Shown here: positions 19,813 to 29,333 of the stretch, piece by piece
Position numbering within the stretch: the first letter of the stretch is position 1
Layout: each line of letters starts with the position of its first letter
DNA from: Hephaestia mangrovi
GTDB lineage: Bacteria > Pseudomonadota > Alphaproteobacteria > Sphingomonadales > Sphingomonadaceae
Length of the DNA stretch: 64,000 bases
Assembly: GCF_019880555.1 (NCBI RefSeq)
Contig: NZ_JAINVU010000001.1
Coordinates: 62,001-126,000 of the forward strand
Direction: 5' to 3'
Notes under the pieces: model-generated
The model's input: the letters and a program-made list of their open reading frames with translations, nothing else
Database searches by the model: none
What the model was told of the DNA's origin: nothing
Made by a program: the position numbers and the translations under genes

Positions 19813-21540
19813 GTGACACTCGATCAGGTCGCGATCCTGGCGCTGCTGGCGTGCATGTTCGCGGCCTATGCCGTCGAGCGCTTTCGCATTGAGCTGGTTG
19901 CTCTCAGTGGGCTTGCGATCGCTTATCTCGCCGGCCTGGTTCCGCTGACCGGCGTTTTCGCCGGTTTTTCGAATCCGGCGGTGATCACCGTCGTCGAGAT
20001 CCTTCTCGTGGTGTCGGTGCTGGCGCGGACTCGTGCTGTGGAAAGTTTCGCCGTGCTCATCGTGGGCCTCGCCGGCGGTGAGCGCGCGGTGCTGGCAGTG
20101 CTGTGCCTGGTCGGGGCGGCCGTATCGGTGTTTATGAACAACATTGGCGCGCTGGCGCTGATGTTTCCGGTAACGCTGTCGGTCTGCAATCGATTGAGAA
20201 CACCTTCGGCGCGGATGCTGATGCCGCTGTCCTTCGCGACGCTGCTCGGTGGCATGTGCTCGCTGACGGGAACGCCCGCCAACCTTGTTGTCAACGAATG
20301 GCGGATCGCGCAGACGGGTGGCGGTTTCGGCTATTTCGACCTTGGCTCGGTTGGCGGCCCGGTGGCCGTCGCGGGCATCGCCTGGCTGGTCCTGGTGGCC
20401 CCCCGGATGTTGCGCCGCCACGGGATGGAGACGGCGTCGCCGGAAAGCGCACCGGGTCACATGCTCGTCGAACTGCATGTGGCACCGAAATCGCCGCTGA
20501 TTGGCCTCTCGCTGGCGGGGGCGACCGAGCGTTACGCGGTCGAGGTGCACCGCGTGATGCGTGATGGCGTACATGTGTTTGCGCGGCGCGACGATATCAA
20601 GATCTCGGGCGGCGACATCCTGCTTGCTGAGGCAGATCTTGAGAATTTGGAAGCTTTGCAAGCCTCAGGTGCAGCAACTTTCGGCGGGCGTGCGGCGGAG
20701 CGGATCGAAGCCGTCGTCACGCCGGAAAGCTACCTGATCGGTTCTCGCATCGAGGATGCCAGTGCGCTCGAGGAGTATCGCGTAACGGTGATCGGTCTGG
20801 CCAGCCGGCGACGGCGGATCGAAGGCATGTTCGGTGACTTGCAGATCGGCCTGGGTGACGTGCTGCTGCTCGCCGGCGATCGGCAGGCGATGCGTGACGC
20901 CGCGAGCGACGCGGGGTTGCTGGCGCTGTTGCCGCGCAAGACGCTCGGCGCGCGTCCCGATGCATTCCGTAGCGCAGCAATATTCGCGATCGGCGTGATC
21001 CTGACCGCAATTGGTCTCGCGCCGCCGGAAATCGCCTTCGGCGGCGTCGTTCTCGCGATGGCGTTGACGGGATCGCTGCGGCTCCGCGAGGCGTTGCAGG
21101 ACGTCAATTGGACGATCGTCATCCTGCTCGGCTGCATGATTCCGCTCGGCGCGGCCGTGCAGGACACCGGCGCCGCGCGGGTCATCGCCAATGCGATCGT
21201 CGGTCACCTCGATACGACGCAGCCGTGGGTCGTCACGGCGACGATCCTCGTGCTGGCGACAGTGATCACGCCGTTCGTGGACAATGTATCGGTCGCGGCC
21301 GTGCTCAGTCCCGTCGCCGCAGGCGTGGCGAGCCGTGCCGGGATGCCGGTCGAACCGCTGCTCGTCGCCGTCGCGATCGGCGCGTCGCTCGATTTCCTGA
21401 CGCCGTTTGGCCACCACAACAACACGGTGGTGATGGGCGCGGCAGGCTATCGCTTTACTGACTTTCCCCGGATGGGTCTCCCGCTCGTCGGATTGTCGCT
21501 GGTCGTGGCGATGATAGCCCTATGGCTGTTCTGGATCTAG
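19813..21540 (+). CDS. SLC13/DASS-family permease with two TrkA_C domains, probable sulfate transporter
   Basis: 575 aa inner-membrane protein from a GTG start. Two hydrophobic halves each carry the anion-binding hairpin motif (VFMNNIGALALMFPV near residue 112; PFVDNVSVAAVLSPVA near 490). The cytoplasmic middle holds two RCK_C/TrkA_C domains at about residues 216-285 (VELHVAPKSPLIGLSL) and 300-370 (VVTPESYLIGSRIEDA), an arrangement seen in SAC1-like sulfate permeases and in CitMHS-type transporters. Close linkage to an Rrf2 regulator and the sulfate ABC importer supports sulfate or a related oxyanion as substrate. No CCTA-N9-TAGG site was seen before it. Confidence 0.85.
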   Translation: MTLDQVAILALLACMFAAYAVERFRIELVALSGLAIAYLAGLVPLTGVFAGFSNPAVITVVEILLVVSVLARTRAVESFAVLIVGLAGGERAVLAVLCLVGAAVSVFMNNIGALALMFPVTLSVCNRLRTPSARMLMPLSFATLLGGMCSLTGTPANLVVNEWRIAQTGGGFGYFDLGSVGGPVAVAGIAWLVLVAPRMLRRHGMETASPESAPGHMLVELHVAPKSPLIGLSLAGATERYAVEVHRVMRDGVHVFARRDDIKISGGDILLAEADLENLEALQASGAATFGGRAAERIEAVVTPESYLIGSRIEDASALEEYRVTVIGLASRRRRIEGMFGDLQIGLGDVLLLAGDRQAMRDAASDAGLLALLPRKTLGARPDAFRSAAIFAIGVILTAIGLAPPEIAFGGVVLAMALTGSLRLREALQDVNWTIVILLGCMIPLGAAVQDTGAARVIANAIVGHLDTTQPWVVTATILVLATVITPFVDNVSVAAVLSPVAAGVASRAGMPVEPLLVAVAIGASLDFLTPFGHHNNTVVMGAAGYRFTDFPRMGLPLVGLSLVVAMIALWLFWI

Positions 21541-21570
21541 CAATTTGCCCTCGACGCGCCGAAGGAGTAA

Positions 21571-21587
21571 CCTAGCGCCCAGCTAGG
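21571..21587. promoter_or_regulatory. Candidate Rrf2 operator, CCTA-N9-TAGG, before rrf2 gene
   Basis: CCTAGCGCCCAGCTAGG is a 6-bp inverted repeat with 5-bp spacer, 8 bases before the rrf2 ATG. The same CCTA-N9-TAGG pattern recurs before sbp (22069-22085). Location on the leader suits autoregulation. The function is inferred. Confidence 0.6.
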
Positions 21588-21594
21588 AAATCAG

Positions 21595-22047
21595 ATGATC
21601 TCAAACAAAGCGAAATATGCCTTCCGCGCGCTGCTTGCGATTGCGGCTTCATCGGACCGCCAGGCGATGGCGAGCGCCGACATTGCCCAGCGCTACGCGA
21701 TCCCCCACAAGTTCCTCGAACAGATCCTCGTCGACCTGAAGAAGGCGGGCATCCTCGATAGCCGGCGTGGCAAGAACGGTGGCTATGTCATGTTGCGCCC
21801 CGCCGACACGATCAGCTTCGGTGAGGTATTGCGCCTGTTCGAGGGACCGCTGGCGCCGCTCCCGTGCCTGTCGAGGCAATCCTATCGGCGCTGCGAGGAC
21901 TGTATCGACGAGTCGCGCTGCGACATCCGCCGCGAGTTCGGCCGCGCCTACGATGCCTATCGCCGTGTGCTTGATTCGCGCACGCTGGCCGACGCGCTCG
22001 ACAGCGGCCACGGTCAAAATGACGATTTTCTGCGGCGGAGCGCCTGA
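21595..22047 (+). CDS. Rrf2-family transcriptional regulator
   Basis: 150 aa. The N-terminal winged helix has the family signature ([41 protein letters not shown]). Cysteines at 91, 100, 103 and 109 ([14 protein letters not shown]...SRCD) could hold an Fe-S cluster or act as a thiol sensor, although the spacing is not that of IscR. It lies between two sulfate uptake units, so it probably senses cysteine or sulfur status, as CymR does in Firmicutes. Matching palindromes lie just before this gene and before the next one. Confidence 0.88.
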   Translation: MISNKAKYAFRALLAIAASSDRQAMASADIAQRYAIPHKFLEQILVDLKKAGILDSRRGKNGGYVMLRPADTISFGEVLRLFEGPLAPLPCLSRQSYRRCEDCIDESRCDIRREFGRAYDAYRRVLDSRTLADALDSGHGQNDDFLRRSA

Positions 22048-22067
22048 AACAAACGTCTCTTGCAATT

Positions 22068-22086
22068 CCCTATTCACTAGATAGGG
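22068..22086. promoter_or_regulatory. Candidate Rrf2 operator before the sulfate ABC operon
   Basis: CCCTATTCACTAGATAGGG is an inverted repeat containing the CCTA-N9-TAGG pattern shared with 21571-21587. It lies 33 bases before the sbp start, directly upstream of TATACA (22087-22092), a possible -10 element, so a bound regulator would block the promoter. Confidence 0.6.
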
Positions 22087-22118
22087 TATACAGGCTTTTA
22101 AACAGGCCGGAGATGATC

Positions 22119-23198
22119 ATGGCACGGATAATCAATAAGGCTGCGGGGACAGAGGTTCCCCGACGCCGCGTGGTGGCGGGGCTGCTGGCGACGGCGGCCG
22201 GCGTGGCGATGCTGGCGGGCTGCACGTCGAAGTCGGATGCAGGCAATCAGGCAGGCGCCGCCACCATCCAATTGCTCAACGTGTCCTATGATCCGACGCG
22301 CGAACTCTATAAGGATATCAACACCGCCTTCGCGAAGCAGTGGCAGGCCCAGCACGGGCAGAGTGTCACCATCGACATGAGCCATGGCGGCTCGGGCAAG
22401 CAGTCGCGAGCGGTGATTGACGGACTGGGCGCCGATGTCGTCACCCTGGCGCTGGCCTATGACATCGACGCGATCGCGCAGAAGACCAAGCTGCTCGATC
22501 CCAACTGGCAATCGCGCCTGCCGGACAACAGTGCGCCTTACACCTCGACGATCGTGTTCCTGGTCCGCAAGGGCAACCCCAAGGGCATTCACGACTGGGG
22601 CGATCTGGTGAAGCCGGGGGTGCAGGTGATCACGCCCAACCCCAAAACCTCGGGCGGGGCGCGGTGGAATTTCCTCGCCGCCTGGGCTTATGGCAAGAAG
22701 GTTGGTGGCTCCGACGCAGCGGCGCAGAAATACGTCTCGCGGCTGTTCGCGCAGGTGCCGGTGCTCGATTCCGGTGCGCGTGGCGCGACAACCACATTTA
22801 CCGAACGCGGCATCGGCGACGTGCTGCTCGCCTGGGAGAACGAGGCGTTCCTGGCGCAGAACGAGCTCGGCAAGGGCAAGTTCGACATCGTCGTGCCGTC
22901 GATCTCGATCCTCGCCGAGCCGCCCGTCGCCGTGATCGATGGGAACGCGGCCAAGCACGGCACGAACGCCGTAGCGACCGCCTACCTCAAGTTCCTTTAC
23001 ACGCCGCAAGCGCAAGAGCTGATTGCCAGGCATTATTACCGGCCGCGCGATCCGCAGGTTGCGGCGAAATACGGCAATCTGTTTCCCCGGCTCGATCTCG
23101 TCACGATCAAGGATTTCGGCGGATGGCAGGCAGCGCAGGCCAGGTATTTCGCCGACGGTGGCGTGTTCGACCAGATCGAAGCCGGCATCCATCACTAG
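22119..23198 (+). CDS. Sulfate ABC transporter substrate-binding lipoprotein
   Basis: 359 aa from ATG 22119, chosen over ATG 22113 because GGAG at 22109-22112 gives proper spacing. A lipobox MLAGC places the lipidated Cys at residue 35, so the protein is membrane anchored. The mature part has Sbp/CysP signatures: [51 protein letters not shown] and LAWENEA. It captures periplasmic sulfate (or thiosulfate) for the CysTWA importer encoded next. Confidence 0.92.
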   Translation: MARIINKAAGTEVPRRRVVAGLLATAAGVAMLAGCTSKSDAGNQAGAATIQLLNVSYDPTRELYKDINTAFAKQWQAQHGQSVTIDMSHGGSGKQSRAVIDGLGADVVTLALAYDIDAIAQKTKLLDPNWQSRLPDNSAPYTSTIVFLVRKGNPKGIHDWGDLVKPGVQVITPNPKTSGGARWNFLAAWAYGKKVGGSDAAAQKYVSRLFAQVPVLDSGARGATTTFTERGIGDVLLAWENEAFLAQNELGKGKFDIVVPSISILAEPPVAVIDGNAAKHGTNAVATAYLKFLYTPQAQELIARHYYRPRDPQVAAKYGNLFPRLDLVTIKDFGGWQAAQARYFADGGVFDQIEAGIHH

Positions 23199-23203
23199 CT
23201 CCC

Positions 23204-24085
23204 GTGGACCTGCCGGACATCTCGGTCGATACGGGTGGCGGGCGGCGACCGCGCCGCTCGTCATTCGTGCAGCCCAGCGTCATCCCCGGGTTCGGGCTGA
23301 CGTTCGGGTTCACGCTGGCGTGGCTGTGCCTGATCGTGTTGCTGCCGCTGTCGGCGCTGTTCCTGCGCGCGACGGGCATGAGTTGGCACGATTTCCTTGA
23401 AGTCGGGTTCTCGACGCGGGCGCTGCGCGCCTATCAATTGAGCTTCGGCGCGTCGCTCGCCGCCGGCGCGGTCAACACCGTGTCTGGGCTGATCATCGCC
23501 TGGGTCTTGGTGCGCTACAGCTTCCCAGGCAAGCGGCTGATCGGCGCGTTGGTCGATCTGCCCTTCGCGCTGCCGACTGCGGTTGCCGGCATCGCGCTGA
23601 CCGCGCTTTACGCGCAGAACGGCTGGATCGGCGGGCTGATCGCGCCGCTTGGGGTGAAGATCGCCTTTACCCGGGCGGGCGTGGTCATCGCGCTGATCTT
23701 CATTGGCCTGCCGTTCGTCGTGCGTTCGGTCGAACCGGTGCTGGCGGACGTCGGCGCCGACGTCGAGGAAGCCGCCGCGACGCTCGGCGCGACGCCATTG
23801 CAAACGTTCCGCCGGGTGATTCTGCCTGCGATCGGCCCGGCTCTGCTGACCGGCTTCGCGCTCGCCTTCGCGCGCGGCGTGGGGGAATATGGCTCGGTGA
23901 TCTTCATCGCCGGCAATATGCCGTACCGATCGGAGATCGCGCCGCTCCTGATCGTTACCCAACTGGAACAATTCGATTATGCCGGCGCCACCGCGATCGC
24001 CTCGGTGATGCTGGTCGCCGCGTTCGTCGTGCTGCTGTTCGTCAACCTGCTGCAGCGCTGGACGCGCAAGCGGGGTGTGGCGTGA
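23204..24085 (+). CDS. cysT: Sulfate ABC transporter permease CysT
   Basis: 293 aa from a GTG 5 bases after the sbp stop. Six membrane segments and the EAA loop EEAAATLGATPLQTFRRVILP; the block ARGVGEYGSVIFIAGNMP is the CysT/CysU signature. It pairs with CysW to form the channel. The Shine-Dalgarno sequence is weak, so it may depend on coupling to sbp. It overlaps cysW by one base (TGATG). Confidence 0.92.
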   Translation: MDLPDISVDTGGGRRPRRSSFVQPSVIPGFGLTFGFTLAWLCLIVLLPLSALFLRATGMSWHDFLEVGFSTRALRAYQLSFGASLAAGAVNTVSGLIIAWVLVRYSFPGKRLIGALVDLPFALPTAVAGIALTALYAQNGWIGGLIAPLGVKIAFTRAGVVIALIFIGLPFVVRSVEPVLADVGADVEEAAATLGATPLQTFRRVILPAIGPALLTGFALAFARGVGEYGSVIFIAGNMPYRSEIAPLLIVTQLEQFDYAGATAIASVMLVAAFVVLLFVNLLQRWTRKRGVA

Positions 24086-24918
24086 TGGCTGGCACTCTCG
24101 CCCCCTCGCGCACCGGTCGCGTCGTGCTGATGGTGCTGGCTTTCGCCTTCCTCGCGCTGTTCATCGTCGCGCCGCTGGTCGCGGTGTTCGTCGAGGCGCT
24201 GTCGAAAGGAATCGCCACCTATGGCGCCGCGCTGGTCGAGCCTGACGCGCTGTCGGCGATCAAGCTGACGCTGCTTGTCGCCGCAATCAGCGTGCCTCTC
24301 AACGTCCTGTTCGGCCTGGCTGCCAGCTGGGCGATCACCAAGTTCGACTTCCCGGCCAAGAACCTGCTGATCACGCTGATCGACTTGCCGTTCTCGGTCT
24401 CACCGGTGGTCGCGGGCCTGATCTACGTGCTGCTGTTCGGCGCCCAGGGCTGGCTCGGGCCATGGCTGGAAGCCCATAACGTCCAGATCATCTTCGCCGT
24501 GCCTGGTATCGTGCTGGCGACGACCTTCATCACCTTCCCGTTCGTCGCGCGCGAGCTGATCCCGCTGATGGAGGAACAGGGCCGCGACGACGAGGAAGCG
24601 GCGATCTCGCTTGGTGCGAGCGGTTGGCAGGCGTTCCGCAAGGTGACGCTGCCCAACGTGCGCTGGGCACTGCTCTACGGCGTCTTGCTGTGCAACGCCC
24701 GCGCGATGGGCGAGTTTGGTGCGGTGTCGGTGGTCTCTGGGCATATCCGCGGCAAGACCAACACGATGCCGCTCCACGTCGAGATTCTCTACAACGAGTA
24801 CAATTTCGCCGCTGCCTTCGCGGTCGCCTCGCTGCTGGCGCTGCTCGCGCTGGCGACGCTCGCCCTCAAGTCGATCCTCGAATGGCGCTACGGCGTCCAC
24901 GGAAAGGGCCATCCATGA
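24085..24918 (+). CDS. cysW: Sulfate ABC transporter permease CysW
   Basis: 277 aa; six membrane segments, EAA loop [21 protein letters not shown] and the CysW block [20 protein letters not shown] with [16 protein letters not shown] sequence ([14 protein letters not shown]). A GTG three bases earlier (24082) is an equally possible start. It overlaps cysA by ATGA. Confidence 0.92.
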   Translation: MAGTLAPSRTGRVVLMVLAFAFLALFIVAPLVAVFVEALSKGIATYGAALVEPDALSAIKLTLLVAAISVPLNVLFGLAASWAITKFDFPAKNLLITLIDLPFSVSPVVAGLIYVLLFGAQGWLGPWLEAHNVQIIFAVPGIVLATTFITFPFVARELIPLMEEQGRDDEEAAISLGASGWQAFRKVTLPNVRWALLYGVLLCNARAMGEFGAVSVVSGHIRGKTNTMPLHVEILYNEYNFAAAFAVASLLALLALATLALKSILEWRYGVHGKGHP

Positions 24919-25973
24919 GTCTGAAACTTGCCAATATCGCCAAGCGTTTCGGTGCTTTCACCGCGCTCCACGATATCAACCTGCGCGCCCGCCCGGGCGA
25001 GTTTCTCGCGCTGCTCGGTCCCTCGGGGTCGGGCAAGACGACGTTGCTGCGGATCATCGCGGGGCTGGAATTTCCGGAGCGCGGCACCGTCTATTACGAA
25101 GGCGAGGACATCACGCAGCTGAGCGTCGCCGAGCGCCGCATTGGATTCGTGTTCCAGCAATATGCGCTGTTCAAGCACATGACCGTCGCCGAGAATGTCG
25201 GCTTCGGGCTGTCGGTGCGGCCGCGTCGCGAGCGGCCGCCTCGGCGCGAGATCAAAGCTCGCGCGCAGGAGTTGCTCGACCTCGTCCAGCTCGGCGACCT
25301 CGGCAGGCGTTTGCCAGCGCAGCTTTCCGGCGGTCAACGCCAGCGCGTCGCGCTCGCCCGCGCGCTGGCGGTCGATCCCAAGCTGCTGCTGCTCGACGAG
25401 CCGTTCGGCGCGCTTGATGCGAAGGTGCGCAAGGAATTGCGCCACTGGCTGCGCGAGTTCCACGATCGCGTCGGCCTGACCTCGATTTTCGTGACGCACG
25501 ATCAGGAGGAAGCGCTCGAAGTCGCCGACCGCGTGGTGGTGATGAGCAACGGCGCAATCGAACAGATCGGCACCCCGGCCGAAGTCTACGACAACCCGGT
25601 CAACGCTTTCGTGTTCGATTTCGTCGGCGAATCGAACTGCGTGCCGGTTGTTGCCGCCGACGGTCGCGCCACGTTTCGCGGCACCCCGGTGGCAGTGGAC
25701 ACCGCAGGCCTGCGCGGCGCCGGCGACCTATATTTCCGGCCGCACGCGGCGCGGATCGGGAGTGAGGGGGAAGCGGGCCTGCCCGCCACCGTCGCATTGG
25801 TGCGCCCGCGGGAAGGCCGTGCCCGGGTTGAAGCGGAGATTGCCGGCCTTGCCGACGTGATCGAACTCGACGTTGCGCCGGACACCGCTCCTGCGGTCGG
25901 CGCAACCGTTACGATCGTGCCGACGCGCGCGCGGCTGTTTCCCGCCCGCGAACCAGATGAAGCCGCGGCATGA
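24915..25973 (+). CDS. cysA: Sulfate ABC transporter ATP-binding protein CysA
   Basis: 352 aa. Walker [10 protein letters not shown] near residue 36, Q-loop [10 protein letters not shown], signature [15 protein letters not shown], Walker [17 protein letters not shown]-loop [16 protein letters not shown]-terminal TOBE-like domain from about 240 ([13 protein letters not shown]) is typical of CysA. It hydrolyses ATP to drive sulfate import with CysT and CysW and overlaps the small YezD-like gene by ATGA. Confidence 0.94.
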   Translation: MSLKLANIAKRFGAFTALHDINLRARPGEFLALLGPSGSGKTTLLRIIAGLEFPERGTVYYEGEDITQLSVAERRIGFVFQQYALFKHMTVAENVGFGLSVRPRRERPPRREIKARAQELLDLVQLGDLGRRLPAQLSGGQRQRVALARALAVDPKLLLLDEPFGALDAKVRKELRHWLREFHDRVGLTSIFVTHDQEEALEVADRVVVMSNGAIEQIGTPAEVYDNPVNAFVFDFVGESNCVPVVAADGRATFRGTPVAVDTAGLRGAGDLYFRPHAARIGSEGEAGLPATVALVRPREGRARVEAEIAGLADVIELDVAPDTAPAVGATVTIVPTRARLFPAREPDEAAA

Positions 25974-26146
25974 GCGTTGCCCCGACGCGCATCGACCCCG
26001 CACGCGCCGAGCCGGATCACGAGCCGGCGATCGTCGCGCTGCGTGAGGCGCTGAACGGCCTGCGCTTCGGCACCATCGCGCTGACCGTCCACGACGGACG
26101 GATCGTGCAACTTGAGATTACCGAGAAGCGCCGCTTCGGCGCCTGA
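25970..26146 (+). CDS. YezD-like small protein (DUF2292 type)
   Basis: 58 aa, starting at an ATGA overlap with cysA. The C-terminal two thirds ([20 protein letters not shown] then [15 protein letters not shown]) match the pattern of YezD-family proteins: an amphipathic helix followed by a hairpin with HDGRIVQIE-TEK-RF. Family members often sit with sulfur-assimilation genes. The molecular role is not known. Coupling to cysA implies it is made with the importer. Confidence 0.75.
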   Translation: MSVAPTRIDPARAEPDHEPAIVALREALNGLRFGTIALTVHDGRIVQLEITEKRRFGA

Positions 26147-26202
26147 CGACAACATGAAGCTGACCGGACCACCGGAAGCATCGCCATCCTTTCTTTGGGA
26201 CA

Positions 26203-27600
26203 ATGACGATGATTACACGCTTCCTGACCGCCGCTACCCTCGCCGCCGTGCCGATCGCGGCGCACGCCCAGGACGCCAGGCCGGCCAAATCGGCCGCACC
26301 GTGGACGCTACAACAGGCGATCGGCGATCCCGACGATTTCACGCTCTCGGGCAGCATTCGCGCGCGCTACGAGACGCTCGACAACGAATTCCGTCCCGGC
26401 GGCGGCAAGACCGACGACCTGCTGTCGTTCCGCACGACGCTGTTCGCCGAATATCATCCCGGCATTTTCCGCATCGGCGGCGAGCTGATGGACTCGCGCG
26501 CCTATCTCGATGACGCGAAGAGCGCCGTCAGCAACAACGACGTCAACGCGTTCGAGCTGATCCAGGGCTATATAGGTGCCAATCTCGGCGATGCGCTGGG
26601 GAAGGGATCGAAGACGGTCCTGACCCTCGGCCGCCAGACCATCGACCTCGGCTCGCGCCGCCTGGTCGGCCGCAACAACTTCCGCAACGCGACCAACGCG
26701 TTCGACGGCTTCCGCGCCGAGTTCACCGGCGCCGACAAGACCTATCTCACCGTGTTCTACACGCTGCCGCTCAATCGCCTGCCCAGCGACAAGCAGGGCG
26801 TGCTCGATAACAAGGTGCAATGGGACCGCGAGAGCTTCGACGTCGCCTTCTGGGGCGGGTTCCTTACCAAGCCGGCGCTGGTCGGCCGCGCCAATCTCGA
26901 TCTCTATTTCTTCGGCCTGAACGAGCGCGACGCGCCGGGATACCCGACCAAGAATCGTGAGATCTACACGCCGGGCCTGCGGCTCTATTCGGACCCAAAG
27001 CCGGGCAAGACCGATTTCGAATTCGAGGGCGCCTATCAACTCGGCAGCACACGCACCAGCACCGCGCCGACCGCGCCTGACAAGCAGGTCTCGGCCTATT
27101 TCATCCATGCCGAGGTCGGCCATCAATTCGCCGGCGCCTGGGTGCCGCGGGTCTCTCTCGAATTTGATCGCGCCAGTGGCGATCACGGCGGCAAGGACTA
27201 TACGAGGTTCGACAGCCTCTACGGCCCGCGCCGCCCCGATTACGGCCCGACCGGCATCTACGGCCCGCTCGGCCGAAACAACATTTCGTCGCCTGGCATC
27301 CGCCTCGAAGTGACGCCGAACAAGCGCTGGGATGGCTCGATCATGTACCGCGCCGCTTGGCTCGAAAGTGCGACCGACAGCTTCGCCAACACTGGCGTTA
27401 AGGACGCGACCGGCGGATCGGGCACATTCGCCGGCCAGCAGATCGAAGGCCGTGTGCGCTACTGGATCGTGCCCAAGCTGCTGCGCCTCGACACCGGCGC
27501 AGCGCTTCTGATCAACGGCCGCTTCCTCAAGGACGCGCCCAACGCCAACGGCTACGGCAACCCGATCTACGGTTATGCCGACATCACGGCGACGTTCTGA
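26203..27600 (+). CDS. Outer-membrane porin, alginate-export family-like
   Basis: 465 aa. Signal peptide with cleavage probably after AAHAQ (residue 23). The mature part is a beta-rich barrel with blocks RARYETLDNEFRPGGGKTDD, TLGRQTIDLGSRRLVGRNNFRN and FDGFRAEFTGADKTYLTVFY, as in AlgE/Alginate_exp proteins, ending in a terminal aromatic (DITATF) as expected for Bam-dependent barrels. It follows the sulfate importer after 56 bases, so it may widen outer-membrane passage for sulfate esters or sulfonates. The substrate is inference. Confidence 0.8.
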   Translation: MTMITRFLTAATLAAVPIAAHAQDARPAKSAAPWTLQQAIGDPDDFTLSGSIRARYETLDNEFRPGGGKTDDLLSFRTTLFAEYHPGIFRIGGELMDSRAYLDDAKSAVSNNDVNAFELIQGYIGANLGDALGKGSKTVLTLGRQTIDLGSRRLVGRNNFRNATNAFDGFRAEFTGADKTYLTVFYTLPLNRLPSDKQGVLDNKVQWDRESFDVAFWGGFLTKPALVGRANLDLYFFGLNERDAPGYPTKNREIYTPGLRLYSDPKPGKTDFEFEGAYQLGSTRTSTAPTAPDKQVSAYFIHAEVGHQFAGAWVPRVSLEFDRASGDHGGKDYTRFDSLYGPRRPDYGPTGIYGPLGRNNISSPGIRLEVTPNKRWDGSIMYRAAWLESATDSFANTGVKDATGGSGTFAGQQIEGRVRYWIVPKLLRLDTGAALLINGRFLKDAPNANGYGNPIYGYADITATF

Positions 27601-28040
27601 TGCCAGGCTCTCTCGATCCAGTGCCGCTGTTGGAACGCGAGCGGCCTTCGCGGCTCATTCGCCTCATGCTGGCACTGTCGACGATGCCGCTCCCCGCCGA
27701 TCCGACAGAGAGCCCGCCGCTAAATGCATTCATTACTCGGCTGACAGTGGCGGGCTGGACTATTCGGCAGGCTTATTATCGCAATTGGACCATCTGGCGG
27801 AATACCAGCGGGCATGCACGCGGCTTGATCGTTCTGCCGATGGAGCGGCCGAAATCGAATGCGCTCCATGCGATCTTCATCGCGGTCGAACTGCTCAGGG
27901 GAGTCACCGGAAAATGGCCCATCGACATGACGCTTGTGGACCAGTTGGTGCCTAATCGCCTCGCTGCGCCGCCCGGCAAATCATGCGAGGAATACCGCGC
28001 CGCCGAGCTCGAACTCATCGGCTGGAAGCTATGGCGCTAA
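27600..28040 (+). CDS. Hypothetical protein, 146 aa
   Basis: Starts at a TGATG overlap with the porin gene. The product has no signal peptide and no motif I know (LTVAGWTIRQAYYRNWTIWR in the middle; EYRAAELELIGWKLW at the end). Coupling to the porin argues that it is real. Composition is slightly less GC-rich than the neighbours. Confidence 0.45.
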   Translation: MPGSLDPVPLLERERPSRLIRLMLALSTMPLPADPTESPPLNAFITRLTVAGWTIRQAYYRNWTIWRNTSGHARGLIVLPMERPKSNALHAIFIAVELLRGVTGKWPIDMTLVDQLVPNRLAAPPGKSCEEYRAAELELIGWKLWR

Positions 28041-28251
28041 TCGTCCAGCGGCGGTTCCCGTTGTCATCCTTCCTATGGCAGCTATCCTCTATCTCACGCT
28101 GAAAGCAGCCGGCCGGCAACCGGCCCAGCTTCAGTCGTAACGCGGAAGCTGCGCGGCTACGCGCTCAACGTCGGCTTTTGGCAATAGCTGGCGTTCGATC
28201 TGCGGGGGGAATGAAGGGCTCGTACCGCGTCCGGTCGTCCTACTTCGCCAA

Positions 28252-28269
28252 ATGATTCACGCGAATCAT
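28252..28269. terminator. Palindrome ATGATTC-ACGC-GAATCAT downstream of the porin operon
   Basis: A 7-bp perfect stem with 4-base loop. There is no U tract of the usual length after it, so it may be a weak terminator or a protein site. It sits between the sulfur operon and the island boundary. Confidence 0.35.
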
Positions 28270-28390
28270 AGAGCCTTTTGAGAGGAGTGCGCCGAGCACC
28301 CTTCATTGATGGCGTCCGCCATAGTCCGCCAAAAGATATTTGACGGATATTTGACCGTTTTCGCCAATAGACCTCTAAGTCATTGAATTA

Positions 28391-28435
28391 TGGCGCACCC
28401 GACAGGATTCGAACCTGTGGCCTCTGCCTTCGGAG
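28391..28435 (-). other. 3' half of tRNA-Arg(CCG): island attachment site
   Basis: On the minus strand 45 bases read from the anticodon loop CTCCGAA, through GGCAG, the T arm (ACAGG-TTCGAAT-CCTGT) and the acceptor CGGGTGC to CCA. The 5' half (acceptor, D arm, 5' anticodon stem CTGCC) is missing: the sequence next to the anticodon loop is unrelated. Tyrosine integrases commonly leave exactly such an anticodon-to-CCA repeat. The intact tRNA should lie at the other end of the island or at the parental site. Confidence 0.85.
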
Positions 28436-28776
28436 TTCCTGATCAGCCCGCTGAATGAGCGACTATCAAATCAGAGACGATCCACGGCAAATATCGCGAA
28501 CAGTACAGGAACATCCGTCAAAATCCGGTGACGGTTTTGCAGTGAATTTGCAGTGAGCGCTCGAGCCGGCTTGAAGAACGTACCGTAAGCCGCTGAGAAA
28601 TATGGTGACCCCTACGGGAATTCAAAAAATCAACCAATTTATTGATATTGCTATATTATACTAAAACACGAACTCGTTGATACCATCGATGATGCCAACG
28701 AGGCGATGAGATAATCTGAACTTCGTTGGAACTCGCTCCTGATCGTGGCAAGGGTGAGCCGGCCGCTTAAGATTGG
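28436..28776. other. Non-coding island edge with tandem TTTGCAGTGA repeats
   Basis: No gene is seen. Two direct copies of TTTGCAGTGA lie at 28536-28545 and 28547-28556, about 100 bases from the attachment core, a plausible place for integrase arm sites. The part from 28615 to 28680 is AT-rich. Confidence 0.4.
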
Positions 28777-29076
28777 ATGGGATTTACGTCTCCGCCAGAG
28801 GGAACTTGGCGCCCTGTAAACAGATCGCCCGTGTCAGCCGCGGCCATTCTCCGTGGCGCACAAGAAATAGCTGAGCTTGAGTGTGCGGATCTGACGCTCG
28901 AACCTCTTATCGCCCATATCGGGTGCACTGCCCGCGGGGCCCCTCGCTGGCCATCCAACGCGGGGGCATATGATTTTGTAGCGATGCTTCAGTTATCAGG
29001 TGACGGCAATCCAGCCGGATTGATCCGGTCCGGATATTACTTTCCTTTTAATCTTGTGCTGTTGGAAATCGTGTGA
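28777..29076 (+). CDS. Doubtful hypothetical ORF, 99 aa
   Basis: Open frame in the island edge. Its last 20 codons run into the conserved leader that is also found, out of any gene, at 44444, so at least the end is probably not real coding. No family recognised. Confidence 0.2.
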   Translation: MGFTSPPEGTWRPVNRSPVSAAAILRGAQEIAELECADLTLEPLIAHIGCTARGAPRWPSNAGAYDFVAMLQLSGDGNPAGLIRSGYYFPFNLVLLEIV

Positions 29077-29333
29077 TCGTATCGGGTTACGACGATCGAG
29101 TCGGGGCACGATAGGAACAGGGGTCGATGCCATGATGAAGGTTCGTATGTTGCTGGGGCTTGCCCTGGCGGCGATGCCGGTTGCTGCGCAGGCGACCGAG
29201 ACGGTGACCTACACCTATGACGCCAAGGGGCGGCTGATGAAGGTGGTGCATACCGGCACCGCCAACAACAATCTCACGACGACTTATTCTCACGACAAGG
29301 CCGATAATCGGACCAATGTCACGACAACTGGCG
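29016..29333 (+). repeat. Leader plus mini-YD repeat, copy A
   Basis: About 318 bp nearly identical to 44444-44763. It includes about 115 bp of non-coding leader and almost all of the mini-YD gene. The leader holds an imperfect palindrome (ATCGT then ACGAT around GGGTTACG). Conservation of the leader suggests a shared promoter or control element. Confidence 0.85.

Noticed and set aside
19493..19816. 107-codon open frame before the SLC13-type gene
   Set aside because: No Shine-Dalgarno sequence or homology, and the opposite strand has an equally long frame, so neither is convincing.
28391..28435. Complete tRNA gene
   Set aside because: Only the part from the anticodon loop to CCA is present; the adjoining bases cannot form the 5' anticodon stem or D arm.
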